Of a stretch of 64,000 nt of DNA, positions 1 to 8,074 are shown piece after piece. The position numbers and the translations under genes are program-made. The first letter of the stretch is position 1; the number at the start of each line of letters is the position of its first letter. This DNA is from Roseibium sp. HPY-6 (GTDB lineage: Bacteria; Pseudomonadota; Alphaproteobacteria; Rhizobiales; Stappiaceae), in contig NZ_JBEWCD010000001.1 of the NCBI RefSeq assembly GCF_040530035.1, positions 1,798,001 through 1,862,000 of the forward strand, read 5' to 3'. The notes beneath the pieces were generated by a model, which worked only from the letters and a program-made list of their open reading frames with translations, was not told where the DNA came from and did no database searches.

Positions 1-201
1 CGGCTCGACTTCACCGTCATCGGGTCCTCCGTCAATATGGCCAGCCGGGTCGAAGGCCTGTGTTCCACACTTGATGAGACCGTACTGGCAACACGTGACT
101 TTGTTGAGTATTCCTCTTTATCCTGGCGTTCGCTTGGAAACCACCAATTGAAGGGCGTGGTCGAACCTGTCGAAGTCTTTTCGCCAGTTGTTCAAGATTG
201 A
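1..201 (+). CDS. Class III adenylate/guanylate cyclase, C-terminal fragment
   Basis: The frame is open from the first base and ends with TGA at 199-201, giving the last 66 residues of a protein that starts upstream of the window. The visible part, with TVIGSSVNMASRVEG followed by a short GxxxLKGV segment, matches the end of the class III nucleotidyl cyclase catalytic domain (CHD), where the VIG-D/S-xVNxAARLE stretch lies beside the active site. The family makes cAMP or cGMP from the nucleoside triphosphate. The domain is at the extreme C-terminus, as in many alphaproteobacterial cyclases that carry sensory or membrane domains in front. Those domains, and the metal-binding residues, are outside the window, so activity cannot be judged. 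Confidence 0.8.
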   Translation, partial: RLDFTVIGSSVNMASRVEGLCSTLDETVLATRDFVEYSSLSWRSLGNHQLKGVVEPVEVFSPVVQD

Positions 202-326
202 CCGGACTTTGACCAGCATGCGCACGTCTACCGGTTCGAACAGGTCAGACTTTTAAGCCTCTCCCCGGCATCTCGCCGGTCTCCGTAAAATCGGCCAGCG
301 ATTGTTGAAACACCCGTGTCTTCAGG

Positions 327-785
327 TCAGGAAATCCGTTCCGGCAGCCCGCGTCCGTTGTTCCACCAGCGGTTCGGATTGGCACTATCCGGATTGTAGG
401 CCGCCCTGCTCGCCCAGTCTTCGCGCAGGAATATCACCGGTTCCTCGTAGTGATGGACGTATAGGATCGCATCCATCACCTTCTCCAGGATTTCCAAATC
501 TCGCTCGATGGAAATCTTGAGTTCAACCATCGGATAGGTCTCTGTTGAGCCTGCTTCAAATGCGTCCACATGGGTGGTTGTCGTCGAACCCGGCTCCGGT
601 TGCGCCGTTTCCTTGCCGACGGCGGAGATGCTTGCGTTGCGTTGGTAACGGCCAAACCGCAACGGATAGACCTTTTTGACCTCATCCAGGATCCGGTCGG
701 TATCTTCCGGCAATGTCTGGATTTCCAGTGTCCAGACCGGTACGAAAGTTCCCGAATTCGCCTTGTATTCTTGCAAACTACTCAT
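327..785 (-). CDS. Conserved hypothetical protein, 152 aa
   Basis: A compact soluble protein without signal peptide or membrane segment. The first half carries a basic segment (RFGRYQRNASIS) and a Thr-rich GSTTTTH stretch; the second half has an amphipathic run ending in ILYVHHYEEPVIF. The HHYEEP motif recalls the HPYEEP stretch of NIF3- and CutA-like alpha/beta folds, but similarity beyond that is not obvious, so I assign no function. The ATG at 785 is preferred over the GTG at 794 because GGAG sits 8 nt upstream of the ATG and actually overlaps the GTG codon. It is transcribed away from the regulator gene at 1027, sharing a 240-bp upstream region with it. Confidence 0.6.
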   Translation of the reverse strand: MSSLQEYKANSGTFVPVWTLEIQTLPEDTDRILDEVKKVYPLRFGRYQRNASISAVGKETAQPEPGSTTTTHVDAFEAGSTETYPMVELKISIERDLEILEKVMDAILYVHHYEEPVIFLREDWASRAAYNPDSANPNRWWNNGRGLPERIS

Positions 786-1017
786 TGGCGACACTCCAAA
801 TCAAACGCCTATGTTCCCACTTTGTTCCTATTCCTTCCGAGGATCAACCATTCCTTCGCCCGCTCCACAGCTGTTGTTCACTTGCTTGGCGTGATTGGAC
901 CCTGGGCCCAGCGCTCCAGGACTACCCGTAAATGTATTACCCCACGTGTCTGAGAGAGTGACGCTGATGCGAACCACACCTGGCGTGGGGGTTGACTCTC
1001 GTTCAATATAGTCCGAT

Positions 1018-1037
1018 ATTTCTGTCATGACAGAAAT
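1018..1037. promoter_or_regulatory. 20-bp perfect palindrome over the start codon of the GbsR-like regulator
   Basis: ATTTCTGTCATGACAGAAAT is a perfect 20-bp palindrome with the ATG of the regulator gene at its centre. A protein bound here would block both transcript elongation and access to the start region, so autoregulation is the natural reading. The outer halves ATTTCT and ACAGAAAT recur in front of the next gene at 1607-1626. Confidence 0.6.
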
Positions 1038-1584
1038 TACCGACAAAAACGACGCAAGCGCAAAATCTCAGTTCATTCTTTATTGGGGCGATATGGGCAG
1101 CCAATGGGGGGTCAACCGCTCCGTCGCCCAGATCCATGCTCTGCTCTACCTGAGCACGAAGCCGCTAAACGCGGAACAAATATCAGAAGAGCTTGGGATT
1201 GCACGATCGAACGTTTCCAACTCCTTGAAGGAGCTTGTCGGCTGGCGGCTGATTCAGCGGGTTCCGGTCGCCGGTGACCGGCGGGAACATTTCGTTGCAG
1301 AAACGGACGTGTGGGAAATGGCCCTTCTTATCGCGCGGGGTCGCAAGGAGCGGGAGATAGACCCCGCAATCCGCGCAATCGACATGTGCGTTTCGCAGGC
1401 CGAGAATGAAAAGAACCTCGATCCCGACGTTCTCAAGCGTATGCATGCCATGCAGGACTTTCTGACAACCGCTGATCGCTGGTCGGCTCAGATGCTGAGC
1501 GTTCCAAAATCCAATCTGGCGGCCTTGATGAAAATGGGAAACAAGGTTCTGACCCTTTTGAAGATCGGCGGCAAAACGAAGTAG
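1027..1584 (+). CDS. GbsR/MarR-type winged-helix transcriptional regulator
   Basis: A 185-aa DNA-binding protein. Residues 1-60 hold a MarR/GbsR-like winged helix: QIHALLYLSTKPLNAEQISEELGIARSNVSNSLKEL is helix-turn-helix, followed by a wing containing RVPVAGDRREHF. The DRREHF wing and the early WGDMGSQWGVNRSVAQIHALLY segment are characteristic of the GbsR branch rather than classical MarR. The remaining 110 residues are helical and probably dimerise. The ATG lies inside a perfect palindrome, so the gene probably controls itself. The two genes downstream (DUF4166, TIGR01777 oxidoreductase) follow on the same strand, the first carrying a related palindrome, and probably form its regulon. The ligand is unknown. 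Confidence 0.8.
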   Translation: MTEITDKNDASAKSQFILYWGDMGSQWGVNRSVAQIHALLYLSTKPLNAEQISEELGIARSNVSNSLKELVGWRLIQRVPVAGDRREHFVAETDVWEMALLIARGRKEREIDPAIRAIDMCVSQAENEKNLDPDVLKRMHAMQDFLTTADRWSAQMLSVPKSNLAALMKMGNKVLTLLKIGGKTK

Positions 1585-1606
1585 GTGTAAATTTTTTTGA
1601 TCGTTA

Positions 1607-1626
1607 ATTTCTCTTTCTACAGAAAT
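1607..1626. promoter_or_regulatory. Second operator-like inverted repeat, matching the one at 1018-1037
   Basis: ATTTCTCTTTCTACAGAAAT keeps the outer six and eight bases of the upstream palindrome (15 of 20 positions identical), with the centre altered. It lies 27 bp upstream of the DUF4166 gene start and just after the regulator stop. The match and the position suggest that the GbsR-like regulator also controls the downstream pair. Confidence 0.5.
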
Positions 1627-1653
1627 AACGGACTTAACTGGAAAGGATGTAAG

Positions 1654-2307
1654 ATGCAGCATGATACCGCTGCCCGGCATTGTGACATCGTTCTCGACAC
1701 CCGTTTCCGGGACCTTTTGGGCGAAGCTGCATGGAACGCACTCCCGATTTCGGTCCGCAAACGCTTCGGCAAGCGCCTGAGAGGTGGGGCAAGCGTTGTC
1801 TATCAGGGTGAAGTTGTCGCGATGCGCCGAACCTTCCCCGGATATGTGCTGTCACAGCTTGCGCGGCTCGTTGGCGGCCCTTTGCCACACGACATGTCCT
1901 CTCTTCGGCAACCGGCTGTCGTCACGGTCACCGAGGACTGCGCCGGGGAAGGTCAATTCTGGATCCGCCAGTATGGCCGCGCGACCGGCTTTCCGCAGGT
2001 GATCCATAGCTCGAAACGGTTTGCAGGTCCGACCGGAATTGAAGAATACATCGGTTGCGGCATTGGTATGGCGCTTCAGGTCGCTGCCGGACAAGACGCC
2101 CTGATCTTCAAGAGCGATCACTATTTTCTGCAGGTCGGTTCGCTGCGCTTCCGGCTGCCATCGTGGCTGAGCCCGGGCAAACTCACCATCACACACCGGG
2201 ACCTCGGCGATACACGGTTCCTGTTCTCACTCACCCTGACAAGCCGTTTGTTCGGCGAGCTCATCCATCAGGACGCGCTCTTTCATGACATGGAGATTGA
2301 CCTATGA
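1654..2307 (+). CDS. DUF4166 domain-containing protein
   Basis: A 217-aa protein recognised as DUF4166 by RKRFGKRLRGGASVVYQGEV near residues 35-55 and the later WIRQYGRATGFPQVIHSSKRFAGPTG and ALFHDMEIDL segments. No biochemical role is established for the family. Members commonly accompany or are fused to short-chain oxidoreductase-like proteins, as seen here. The frame extends upstream, but the ATG at 1654 is chosen because GAAAGGA precedes it by 6 nt and because the upstream extension would run through the putative operator at 1607-1626. The stop overlaps the start of the next gene by 4 bp (ATGA), which implies translational coupling. Confidence 0.7.
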   Translation: MQHDTAARHCDIVLDTRFRDLLGEAAWNALPISVRKRFGKRLRGGASVVYQGEVVAMRRTFPGYVLSQLARLVGGPLPHDMSSLRQPAVVTVTEDCAGEGQFWIRQYGRATGFPQVIHSSKRFAGPTGIEEYIGCGIGMALQVAAGQDALIFKSDHYFLQVGSLRFRLPSWLSPGKLTITHRDLGDTRFLFSLTLTSRLFGELIHQDALFHDMEIDL

Positions 2308-3800
2308 CCGATCCTCTTCTCTGGACTCTGATATCCGTACAGATTGCCATGGGTTTGTTTGACACGCTCGTGCATCACGAAGTCACCGAACGCCTGGCCT
2401 GGCGCGCTTCGCAAAAGCTGGAACTGCGCCTGCACGGTATCCGCAACTTCTTTTATGCCGTGATCTTCCTGACATTCGCGTGGACGGAGCCCCGTGGTAT
2501 ATTCACGTTGCTCTTCGCGGCAATCCTGGTACTAGAAGTCATCATCACGCTCTGGGACTTCGTCGAAGAGGATCTCACCCGCAAGCTTCCCTGGACGGAG
2601 CGTATCAACCACACTTTGCTGACCTTGAATTATGGAGCCATTCTGGCCCTGCTCGCACCTATTCTTTGGCAATGGTCGTTCCAGCCAAGCGCAATGGTGC
2701 CCGTCAGCTATGGCTGGTGGAGTGTCATGGCGAGCATCGCCGCATTTGGTGTTGCCGTGTTTTCGGCACGCGACCTGCTCGCTGCATCCCGCAGTGAAAG
2801 GCTCCTGAAGCCTGACGCCGCGGATCTGGTAACGGCACTGCCCCCGCGCCAGCACATTCTCGTCACAGGCGGCACCGGCTTTGTCGGCGTGCGGCTGGTG
2901 GAAGCACTTGTCGCGGCAGGCCATTCCGTAACCGTCTTGACGCGAGACCTGCGCAAGGCCGAAGTGCTCTCACATCCGGTCCGCGCGATTTCCGACCTTG
3001 GCGACATCCATGCCAAGGACCGAATAGATGCAATCGTCAATCTTGCCGGAGATCCGATTGCGAACGGGCTTTGGACGTCAGGCAAGCGGCAGCGGATTAT
3101 CCAATCCCGTGTCGCCATGACCAACGCTCTTGAAGAATTGATCGCGCGCCTCGAAACGAAACCGGACTGTCTCGTCAGCGGTTCAGCCATTGGCTGGTAC
3201 GGCCTTCGCGGCGACGAAGTTCTGACAGAGAGCGCAACATCTTCGCCCGCGTTCACACATGAAGTCTGTGAACAGTGGGAACAGGCAGCCATGCAGATAT
3301 CGGAGCGCGGTGTTCGCGTGGTTGCTTTGCGCATCGGCCTCGTGCTCGGGGTCGACGGCGGCATGCTGGCCAGGCTCCTGACGCCGTTCGAATTTGGCGG
3401 CGGCGCAAAGTTGGGCGATGGCGGGCAGTGGATGTCCTGGATCGAAAGAGACGACCTCGTCCGCGTGATCGCATATGCCATCACGGATGAAGATCTTGAA
3501 GGTCCGGTGAACGCCACCGCGCCGGAACCGGTCCGCAACGCGGTCTTTACCAAGGCACTTGCGCACGCTCTGACCCGGCCCGCTTTTCTGCGCATCCCGG
3601 CCTGGTTGCTGTCTACGGCCCTTGGAGACATGGCACGTGAAACCATGCTCGCCAGCCAGCGGGTCGTGCCCAAACGGCTTCTCGATCGCGGGTTCTTGTT
3701 CCGCCAGCCGGAGTTGGAATCGATGCTGAGGTCAATCACGGGGTCCAGCGCCGGTTCAAGAAGTAAACCGAAGCAGGAAATTGGCGTCGCGCTTCGATAA
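2304..3800 (+). CDS. TIGR01777-family SDR oxidoreductase with N-terminal membrane domain
   Basis: A 498-aa fusion. Residues 1-170 form about four or five hydrophobic helices separated by charged loops (FVEEDLTRKLPWTERINHT). From about residue 185 an extended-SDR Rossmann domain begins with VTGGTGFVGVRL, the NAD(P)-binding glycine motif. GSAIGWYG in the middle and the conserved region ending in FRQPELESML are typical of TIGR01777 proteins (YfcH-like nucleoside-diphosphate-sugar epimerase relatives). The substrate is unknown. The usual family length is about 300 aa, so the membrane part is an added module and would place the enzyme at the inner membrane. It overlaps the DUF4166 gene by 4 bp. 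Confidence 0.75.
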   Translation: MTDPLLWTLISVQIAMGLFDTLVHHEVTERLAWRASQKLELRLHGIRNFFYAVIFLTFAWTEPRGIFTLLFAAILVLEVIITLWDFVEEDLTRKLPWTERINHTLLTLNYGAILALLAPILWQWSFQPSAMVPVSYGWWSVMASIAAFGVAVFSARDLLAASRSERLLKPDAADLVTALPPRQHILVTGGTGFVGVRLVEALVAAGHSVTVLTRDLRKAEVLSHPVRAISDLGDIHAKDRIDAIVNLAGDPIANGLWTSGKRQRIIQSRVAMTNALEELIARLETKPDCLVSGSAIGWYGLRGDEVLTESATSSPAFTHEVCEQWEQAAMQISERGVRVVALRIGLVLGVDGGMLARLLTPFEFGGGAKLGDGGQWMSWIERDDLVRVIAYAITDEDLEGPVNATAPEPVRNAVFTKALAHALTRPAFLRIPAWLLSTALGDMARETMLASQRVVPKRLLDRGFLFRQPELESMLRSITGSSAGSRSKPKQEIGVALR

Positions 3801-3850
3801 CAAACGGTTCGGCTTAAACGATCAACGCCAAATCCTGATCGCCATTTTGA

Positions 3851-3885
3851 AGAGCTGGCGGCCCGTTACCGGGACTGCCAGCTCT
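3851..3885. terminator. Stem-loop between convergent genes
   Basis: AGAGCTGGC at 3851-3859 pairs with GCCAGCTCT at 3877-3885, with an inner CCCG/CGGG stem. It sits between two convergent stop codons (3800 plus, 3888 minus). There is no clear U-tract on either strand, so it may act as a weak bidirectional terminator or as a 3'-end stabiliser. Confidence 0.5.
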
Positions 3886-3887
3886 GC

Positions 3888-4445
3888 TCATTCGATCACA
3901 AGCTTCGGCAACCAGTGGCTCTCCGGATAACCCTCCTCAAGATCAACGTCGCGAATTGGTCTCAAGTCTCCCGCCTCGGGCGGAACGCCAAGCCTATCCA
4001 TATCCATTTCATGAAGCGTTCCAAGAAGCCGGCCTTCCTCAATATCGAGTTTGTAGTAGACCCCGTTCCAGAGATTGATGCCGTATTCTGTCGCCCCTTT
4101 CCAGACGAAGAGGAGATCGTACTCAAGGTCGGTAAGATCCTGATCGGATACTGAACGTCTTATCTCGTATGGATAAGGCACGCGGCACCAATGTTTCTCT
4201 GGTCCTTCGACGCATTTGAACGGCCGCATGGAGAGGAAATGATCTGAAAACACATCGTCCTTCCAGACGATCTGATAGGTGACGCTGTCGCCCGCTTGAT
4301 TGAAAGTGACCGTTGCGACGGCATGGTCTTCACCGCTCTGATCCACCAATTTGACCGTCTTATCACCCTCAAGGGGGCTTGCAGTCGCAGGTTCAGGAAG
4401 AAAACCGAAAACCAAAAGCACAATCCAGGCGAAACCTGACCGCAT
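3888..4445 (-). CDS. Secreted hypothetical protein
   Basis: A 185-aa protein with a clear N-terminal signal peptide (hydrophobic AWIVLLVFGFL followed by a small-residue cleavage region near ATASP). The mature part is acidic with several Trp and Tyr residues and only two Cys (CVEGPEKHWC), close enough to form one disulfide. I recognise no family. The start is well supported by GGGGAGGGG just upstream of the ATG. It is probably periplasmic or secreted and appears to be monocistronic. Confidence 0.65.
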   Translation of the reverse strand: MRSGFAWIVLLVFGFLPEPATASPLEGDKTVKLVDQSGEDHAVATVTFNQAGDSVTYQIVWKDDVFSDHFLSMRPFKCVEGPEKHWCRVPYPYEIRRSVSDQDLTDLEYDLLFVWKGATEYGINLWNGVYYKLDIEEGRLLGTLHEMDMDRLGVPPEAGDLRPIRDVDLEEGYPESHWLPKLVIE

Positions 4446-4679
4446 TTTCCCCTCCCCGGAAAATCGACGAGCCCATCCAAATAGAGTCTTTCCAGCCTAA
4501 CAACGTGACGCTTGCCGCCTAGTGCACTTTAGGCCAGCCCTGAATGTCCGCTGGAAGCCAGGTTTTCCGCAAAAGCACAAGAATCGCATAGTGATTGACA
4601 GGAATCGCGCCTCAAACGCAGGACCTGCGGGACCATTTTCACCTCATCACGATCCACCTGGTTTCTGATGGAGACGAAA

Positions 4680-5615
4680 ATGACCTCGACTTCGCACGAC
4701 GACACGTCAAATCAAGCTGTCCAAAACGCACAAACCCGCACGGTGACCTTCGAAGTTAAAGGGGCACCTCTGTCCGGCACGCTGTACCTGCCGAAGGGTT
4801 TTGACGGCAAACCGCGAGCGGTTGTTGTCGTAACCGGGGCGTGGACCGCCGTCGAAGAACAGATGCCTGCAAACTATGCGCGCGAACTGGTCAAGCACGG
4901 ACTCGCCGCTTTGACCTTCGACTTCCGCGGTTGGGGGAAATCCGGCGATCTGGAAGATGGCGCTCGGTTTGTTGAAAATCCCGCTGCCAAGACCGCAGAC
5001 ATCCGCGCGGCATTTGAATGCGTTGCGGCACTGCCCGAGGTGGATGCGGCGCGCATTTTCGGCCTCGGCATCTGCGCGTCTGCCGGCTACATGGTCGACG
5101 CAGTCGCGGGCAATCCGCTTGTATCGCGTATCGCTCTTATCGCTCCCTGGCTCCAGGACAAGGACATCGTCAATGCCGTCTATGGCGGCGATGAGGGCGT
5201 CGCAGCGCTGATCGAAACATCTCGTAAAGCCGAGGCAGCGGGCGGCGAAATTATTCCCGCCGCGGGTCCGGTAGGAGCAGACGGCGTATTGATGCCCGTC
5301 GGGGGTTACTACTACGAGGCGCAGCGCGGCGCGATCCCGCAATACGACAACAAATGGAACAATGCGGGATGGGAAGGCTGGCTCACCTATTATCCTGCCG
5401 ACAATCCCGGGCGGCTGGATAAACCCCTTGCTGTCGTGCATTCGCAAAGCGCCGCAATCCCAGAGGGCGCTCGCAAGTTTCTTGAAGGTTACGGCAACGC
5501 GGCGAAGACGCTTTGGCTTGAGGATGTCGAACAGTTCGACTTCTACGACGCCCCGGCGAACATCAGCCGCGCAACCGACTTTGTCGCCAGGCACTGCCAG
5601 TCGGACTTGGCTTAG
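4680..5615 (+). CDS. Alpha/beta hydrolase
   Basis: A 311-aa alpha/beta-hydrolase-fold protein. LSGTLYLPKG and the FDFRGWGKS segment (oxyanion-loop region) precede GLGICASAGYMVD, where the usual GxSxG nucleophile elbow reads GICASAG. The Cys in the middle and the Ser after it leave the nucleophile uncertain. Such GxCxS variants occur in dienelactone-hydrolase-like and YcjY-type members. The start at 4680 is preferred over the in-frame ATG at 4668 because GGAG lies 6 nt upstream. It leads a set with an exported SDR (5680) and a secreted NTF2-like protein (6595), all on one strand with short gaps, which suggests an operon acting on a small organic substrate. Confidence 0.75.
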   Translation: MTSTSHDDTSNQAVQNAQTRTVTFEVKGAPLSGTLYLPKGFDGKPRAVVVVTGAWTAVEEQMPANYARELVKHGLAALTFDFRGWGKSGDLEDGARFVENPAAKTADIRAAFECVAALPEVDAARIFGLGICASAGYMVDAVAGNPLVSRIALIAPWLQDKDIVNAVYGGDEGVAALIETSRKAEAAGGEIIPAAGPVGADGVLMPVGGYYYEAQRGAIPQYDNKWNNAGWEGWLTYYPADNPGRLDKPLAVVHSQSAAIPEGARKFLEGYGNAAKTLWLEDVEQFDFYDAPANISRATDFVARHCQSDLA

Positions 5616-5679
5616 AGAGCTTAACCCGGCCGGCACCGATCCAAATCCTTTCCAATCTCCAACTTCATGAGGAAACACG

Positions 5680-6564
5680 ATGTCAGATGACACGATTACA
5701 TCCCGCCGTGCCCTGCTGACCGGTGGCGTTGCAGCAGCTGCGACACTGGCCTCCACAGCGGCCGCCGCCAACAGCATGAACCCGGCTGCTGCTCCGGGTG
5801 CGCTGCGCCCGGACGGTCGCTTCAAGGGCAAGGTGGTCGCAGTCACCGGCGGCAATTCCGGGATCGGAGAAGCAACCGTGCGCGCCTTCGCCATGGAGGG
5901 TTCTCAAGTTGTTTTCGGTGCACGCAGAGACGCTCTGGGCCGGCAGGTGGAAGCCGATATACGTGCCGCTGGTGGCGACGTGACCTGGATCCAGACCGAC
6001 GTTCGGGAACCCGATCAGGTCGAGCGCTTTATCAAGGCAGCGACAGACACGTATGGCCGCCTCGACATTCTGTTCAACAATGCCGGAATTTTCATGACGC
6101 CGAACCTCATAGAGGACATCGACGTCGAGAATTTCGAAGACATGATGCGCACGAACACATTCGGTGTGTTCTACGGAATGAAATACGCTATCCCCGTCAT
6201 GAAGGCGCAAGGCAGCGGCGTCATCATCAACATGGCATCAGTCGCCGCACACCGGGGTTTCCCGAACACGGCCCACTACAATGCCTCCAAACACGCCGTG
6301 CTGGGTCTTACCCGGGCAGGTGCCAAACTGGCCGCAGACAATATTCGTGTGGCCTCGATCTCACCGCTTGCCGTCGACACACCCATGCTCAAGGAAAGCT
6401 TCGACTATCAGGGCCTGACCTATGAAGGCATGGCCGGGTTCTTCGTCACGCCGCGCATCATGGACGCCCACGAGATGGCGGAAGGTGTGCTCTTCCTGGC
6501 CTCGGATGCGGCCACGGCTTTCAACGGCATGGACTTGGATGCGACCGGCGGTCAGCTCGCCTGA
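5680..6564 (+). CDS. Short-chain dehydrogenase with a Tat-type signal
   Basis: A 294-aa classical SDR. Residues 1-35 carry SRRALLTGG followed by an Ala-rich hydrophobic stretch, which reads as a twin-arginine signal peptide. The enzyme begins near residue 45 with KVVAVTGGNSGIGEA (NAD(P)-binding TGxxxGIG), then NNAG, and the catalytic Ser (NMASVAAH) with YNASK (Tyr and Lys). Tat export would be reasonable for a cofactor-bound SDR folded in the cytoplasm. A Tat-exported SDR is uncommon, and the signal could act as a membrane anchor. It lies 64 bp after the hydrolase and 30 bp before the NTF2-like gene, with AGGAAA-type ribosome sites in front of each. Confidence 0.85.
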   Translation: MSDDTITSRRALLTGGVAAAATLASTAAAANSMNPAAAPGALRPDGRFKGKVVAVTGGNSGIGEATVRAFAMEGSQVVFGARRDALGRQVEADIRAAGGDVTWIQTDVREPDQVERFIKAATDTYGRLDILFNNAGIFMTPNLIEDIDVENFEDMMRTNTFGVFYGMKYAIPVMKAQGSGVIINMASVAAHRGFPNTAHYNASKHAVLGLTRAGAKLAADNIRVASISPLAVDTPMLKESFDYQGLTYEGMAGFFVTPRIMDAHEMAEGVLFLASDAATAFNGMDLDATGGQLA

Positions 6565-6594
6565 TAAGCCCGCAAAAGACAAAGGAGAAATTCG

Positions 6595-7101
6595 ATGACC
6601 CGCACGCTTATGGCAGCCTTGACAGCAGCGACATTTTTGGGAGGACCGGCAATGGCAGATCAGACAGAAATCTCAAGGTCGATCACCGACATTGCCGCCG
6701 GTGCGGACCGGCACGACTGGGAGCGCGTGCGCAGCGCTTTCGCAGAGAATGTAACGAGCGACTATACCAGCTTGTGGGGCGGTGAGCCCGCAACGCAGCC
6801 CGCCGACGAACTGGTGGCCGGTTGGGCCGGTTTCCTGCCCGGTTTCGACAGCACGCACCATATGGTGACCAACCATACCGTTGCGTCCATTGACGACGGA
6901 AGCGCAGTCGCAGAAGCGGACTTCACCGCAACTCACCGCATTGAGGATGGTCTTTGGACGCTCGGCGGCCGCTACACATATGAGCTTGAGCAAAGCGGTG
7001 ACCGCTGGGTGGTCACTTCGTTGACGATGACGGCGCTCTGGGAGACCGGAGACCGCGGTCTTGTGGCGAAGGCCGGCGAACGCGCTGCACAAAAGAAATA
7101 A
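6595..7101 (+). CDS. Secreted SnoaL/NTF2-like protein
   Basis: A 168-aa protein with a signal peptide (MTRTLMAALTAATFLGGPAMA). The mature part is a cone-shaped NTF2/SnoaL-like domain: an early DIAAGADRHDWERVRSAFAENVTSDY helix-strand segment, then HHMVTNHTV, FTATHRI and RWVVTSLTMTALW strands. SnoaL-like folds serve as small-molecule isomerases, hydratases or non-catalytic binding proteins, so the reaction cannot be stated. RBS AGGAGAAA precedes the ATG. It is the last gene of the hydrolase-SDR set, is periplasmic by prediction like the SDR, and may work on the same compound. Confidence 0.75.
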   Translation: MTRTLMAALTAATFLGGPAMADQTEISRSITDIAAGADRHDWERVRSAFAENVTSDYTSLWGGEPATQPADELVAGWAGFLPGFDSTHHMVTNHTVASIDDGSAVAEADFTATHRIEDGLWTLGGRYTYELEQSGDRWVVTSLTMTALWETGDRGLVAKAGERAAQKK

Positions 7102-7246
7102 CACTTACAGGGATCGCAGCCCGTCGAAGGGCGGCGGTCTTTCGTTTCCGGCCTGGCTGTGCTGCTGCTGCACAATCGGAATCACAAAAGTGCTGGACTG
7201 ACTTCACGCTCCAGCCCACCCTTGAGATGTGTTTGGATCCGCGCTT

Positions 7247-8005
7247 CTAAGAGGACCTGAAAGCAGCTGGCGTCGCGTTGAATTTTCTTTTGAAATGGAG
7301 CGCAAATCGACTGAGATCGCGGTATCCCGCGCGCCAGGCAACCTCAGCCACGCTCAACTGTGTCGTGCGCAGCAGAACGGAAGCAAGATCGAGACGGGCC
7401 GCGATAACATATTGCAGTGGCGACAGGCCGACCTCCTTCTTGAAGGCTTTCGAAAAATGCGTGCCGCTCATCGCCGCAAGGTCGGCCATGGTGGCAAGGG
7501 TCAGATCAGCACCGAGATTGTCGTGAATATAGTCTAGCACCTTGCGCAGCCGGTGATCCTCAATGCCCGCATGCCAGGGCGGTGCGGGTTTGAGCATCTG
7601 AACGACTTGCGCCGCAAGTGCCCGATGCATCGTTTCCCGGTAGAGCGTGCCGCTCTGTGCAAATGTGTCTGCGTTCAGGCACAGATTGACAAGCAGGGGA
7701 TCGATGTCACCGACGACAGCTTGAAAACCCGCACTATCGTGAAACCCGAATTCTTCCAACAGTCTCTCGTTCAAGGAAACGGTCGCGAATTCCAGGTCAT
7801 CGTCATACTCGCAGTACCCCTCACTGCCTGCGGGAAGAAGCCAGCCCTGATGTTTCGATAGCGGCCAGTGCTTTGCAATTGAGGAGCCATGTGAAATCCG
7901 GTGTGTCGGCTGGTCGTTCAAAAATATCCCGAGCGTCAGCGACGGCAGGGTATACGCCCCACCGCCTGCAGGCAGAACGGATTTTTCCGACACGACATCA
8001 GGCAT
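7247..8005 (-). CDS. AraC-family transcriptional regulator
   Basis: A 252-aa regulator. The first 140 residues form a cupin-like ligand domain (SHGSSIAKHWPLSKHQGWLLPAGSEGYCEY). Residues 150-252 are the AraC/XylS DNA-binding domain with two helix-turn-helix units: LATMADLAAMSGTHFSKAFKKEVGLSPLQYV and SVAEVAWRAGYRDLSRFALHFKRKFNATPAAFR. It is encoded 69 bp after the old-yellow-enzyme gene on the same strand and faces the end of the hydrolase-SDR-NTF2 set. It could control either or both, and no operator is evident. The ribosome site in front of the ATG is weak, so the start is not certain. Confidence 0.85.
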   Translation of the reverse strand: MPDVVSEKSVLPAGGGAYTLPSLTLGIFLNDQPTHRISHGSSIAKHWPLSKHQGWLLPAGSEGYCEYDDDLEFATVSLNERLLEEFGFHDSAGFQAVVGDIDPLLVNLCLNADTFAQSGTLYRETMHRALAAQVVQMLKPAPPWHAGIEDHRLRKVLDYIHDNLGADLTLATMADLAAMSGTHFSKAFKKEVGLSPLQYVIAARLDLASVLLRTTQLSVAEVAWRAGYRDLSRFALHFKRKFNATPAAFRSS

Positions 8006-8074
8006 GCCCTGAGTCTAGGTGCTTTTCGGTCAAATTCAATTGCTGATCGCAAGCTCGGTCACCCGGTTTCAGAC

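Noticed and set aside
4707..5894. 395-aa minus-strand frame across the hydrolase gene
   Set aside because: It covers two well-supported plus-strand genes, and the sequence does not resemble any protein family.
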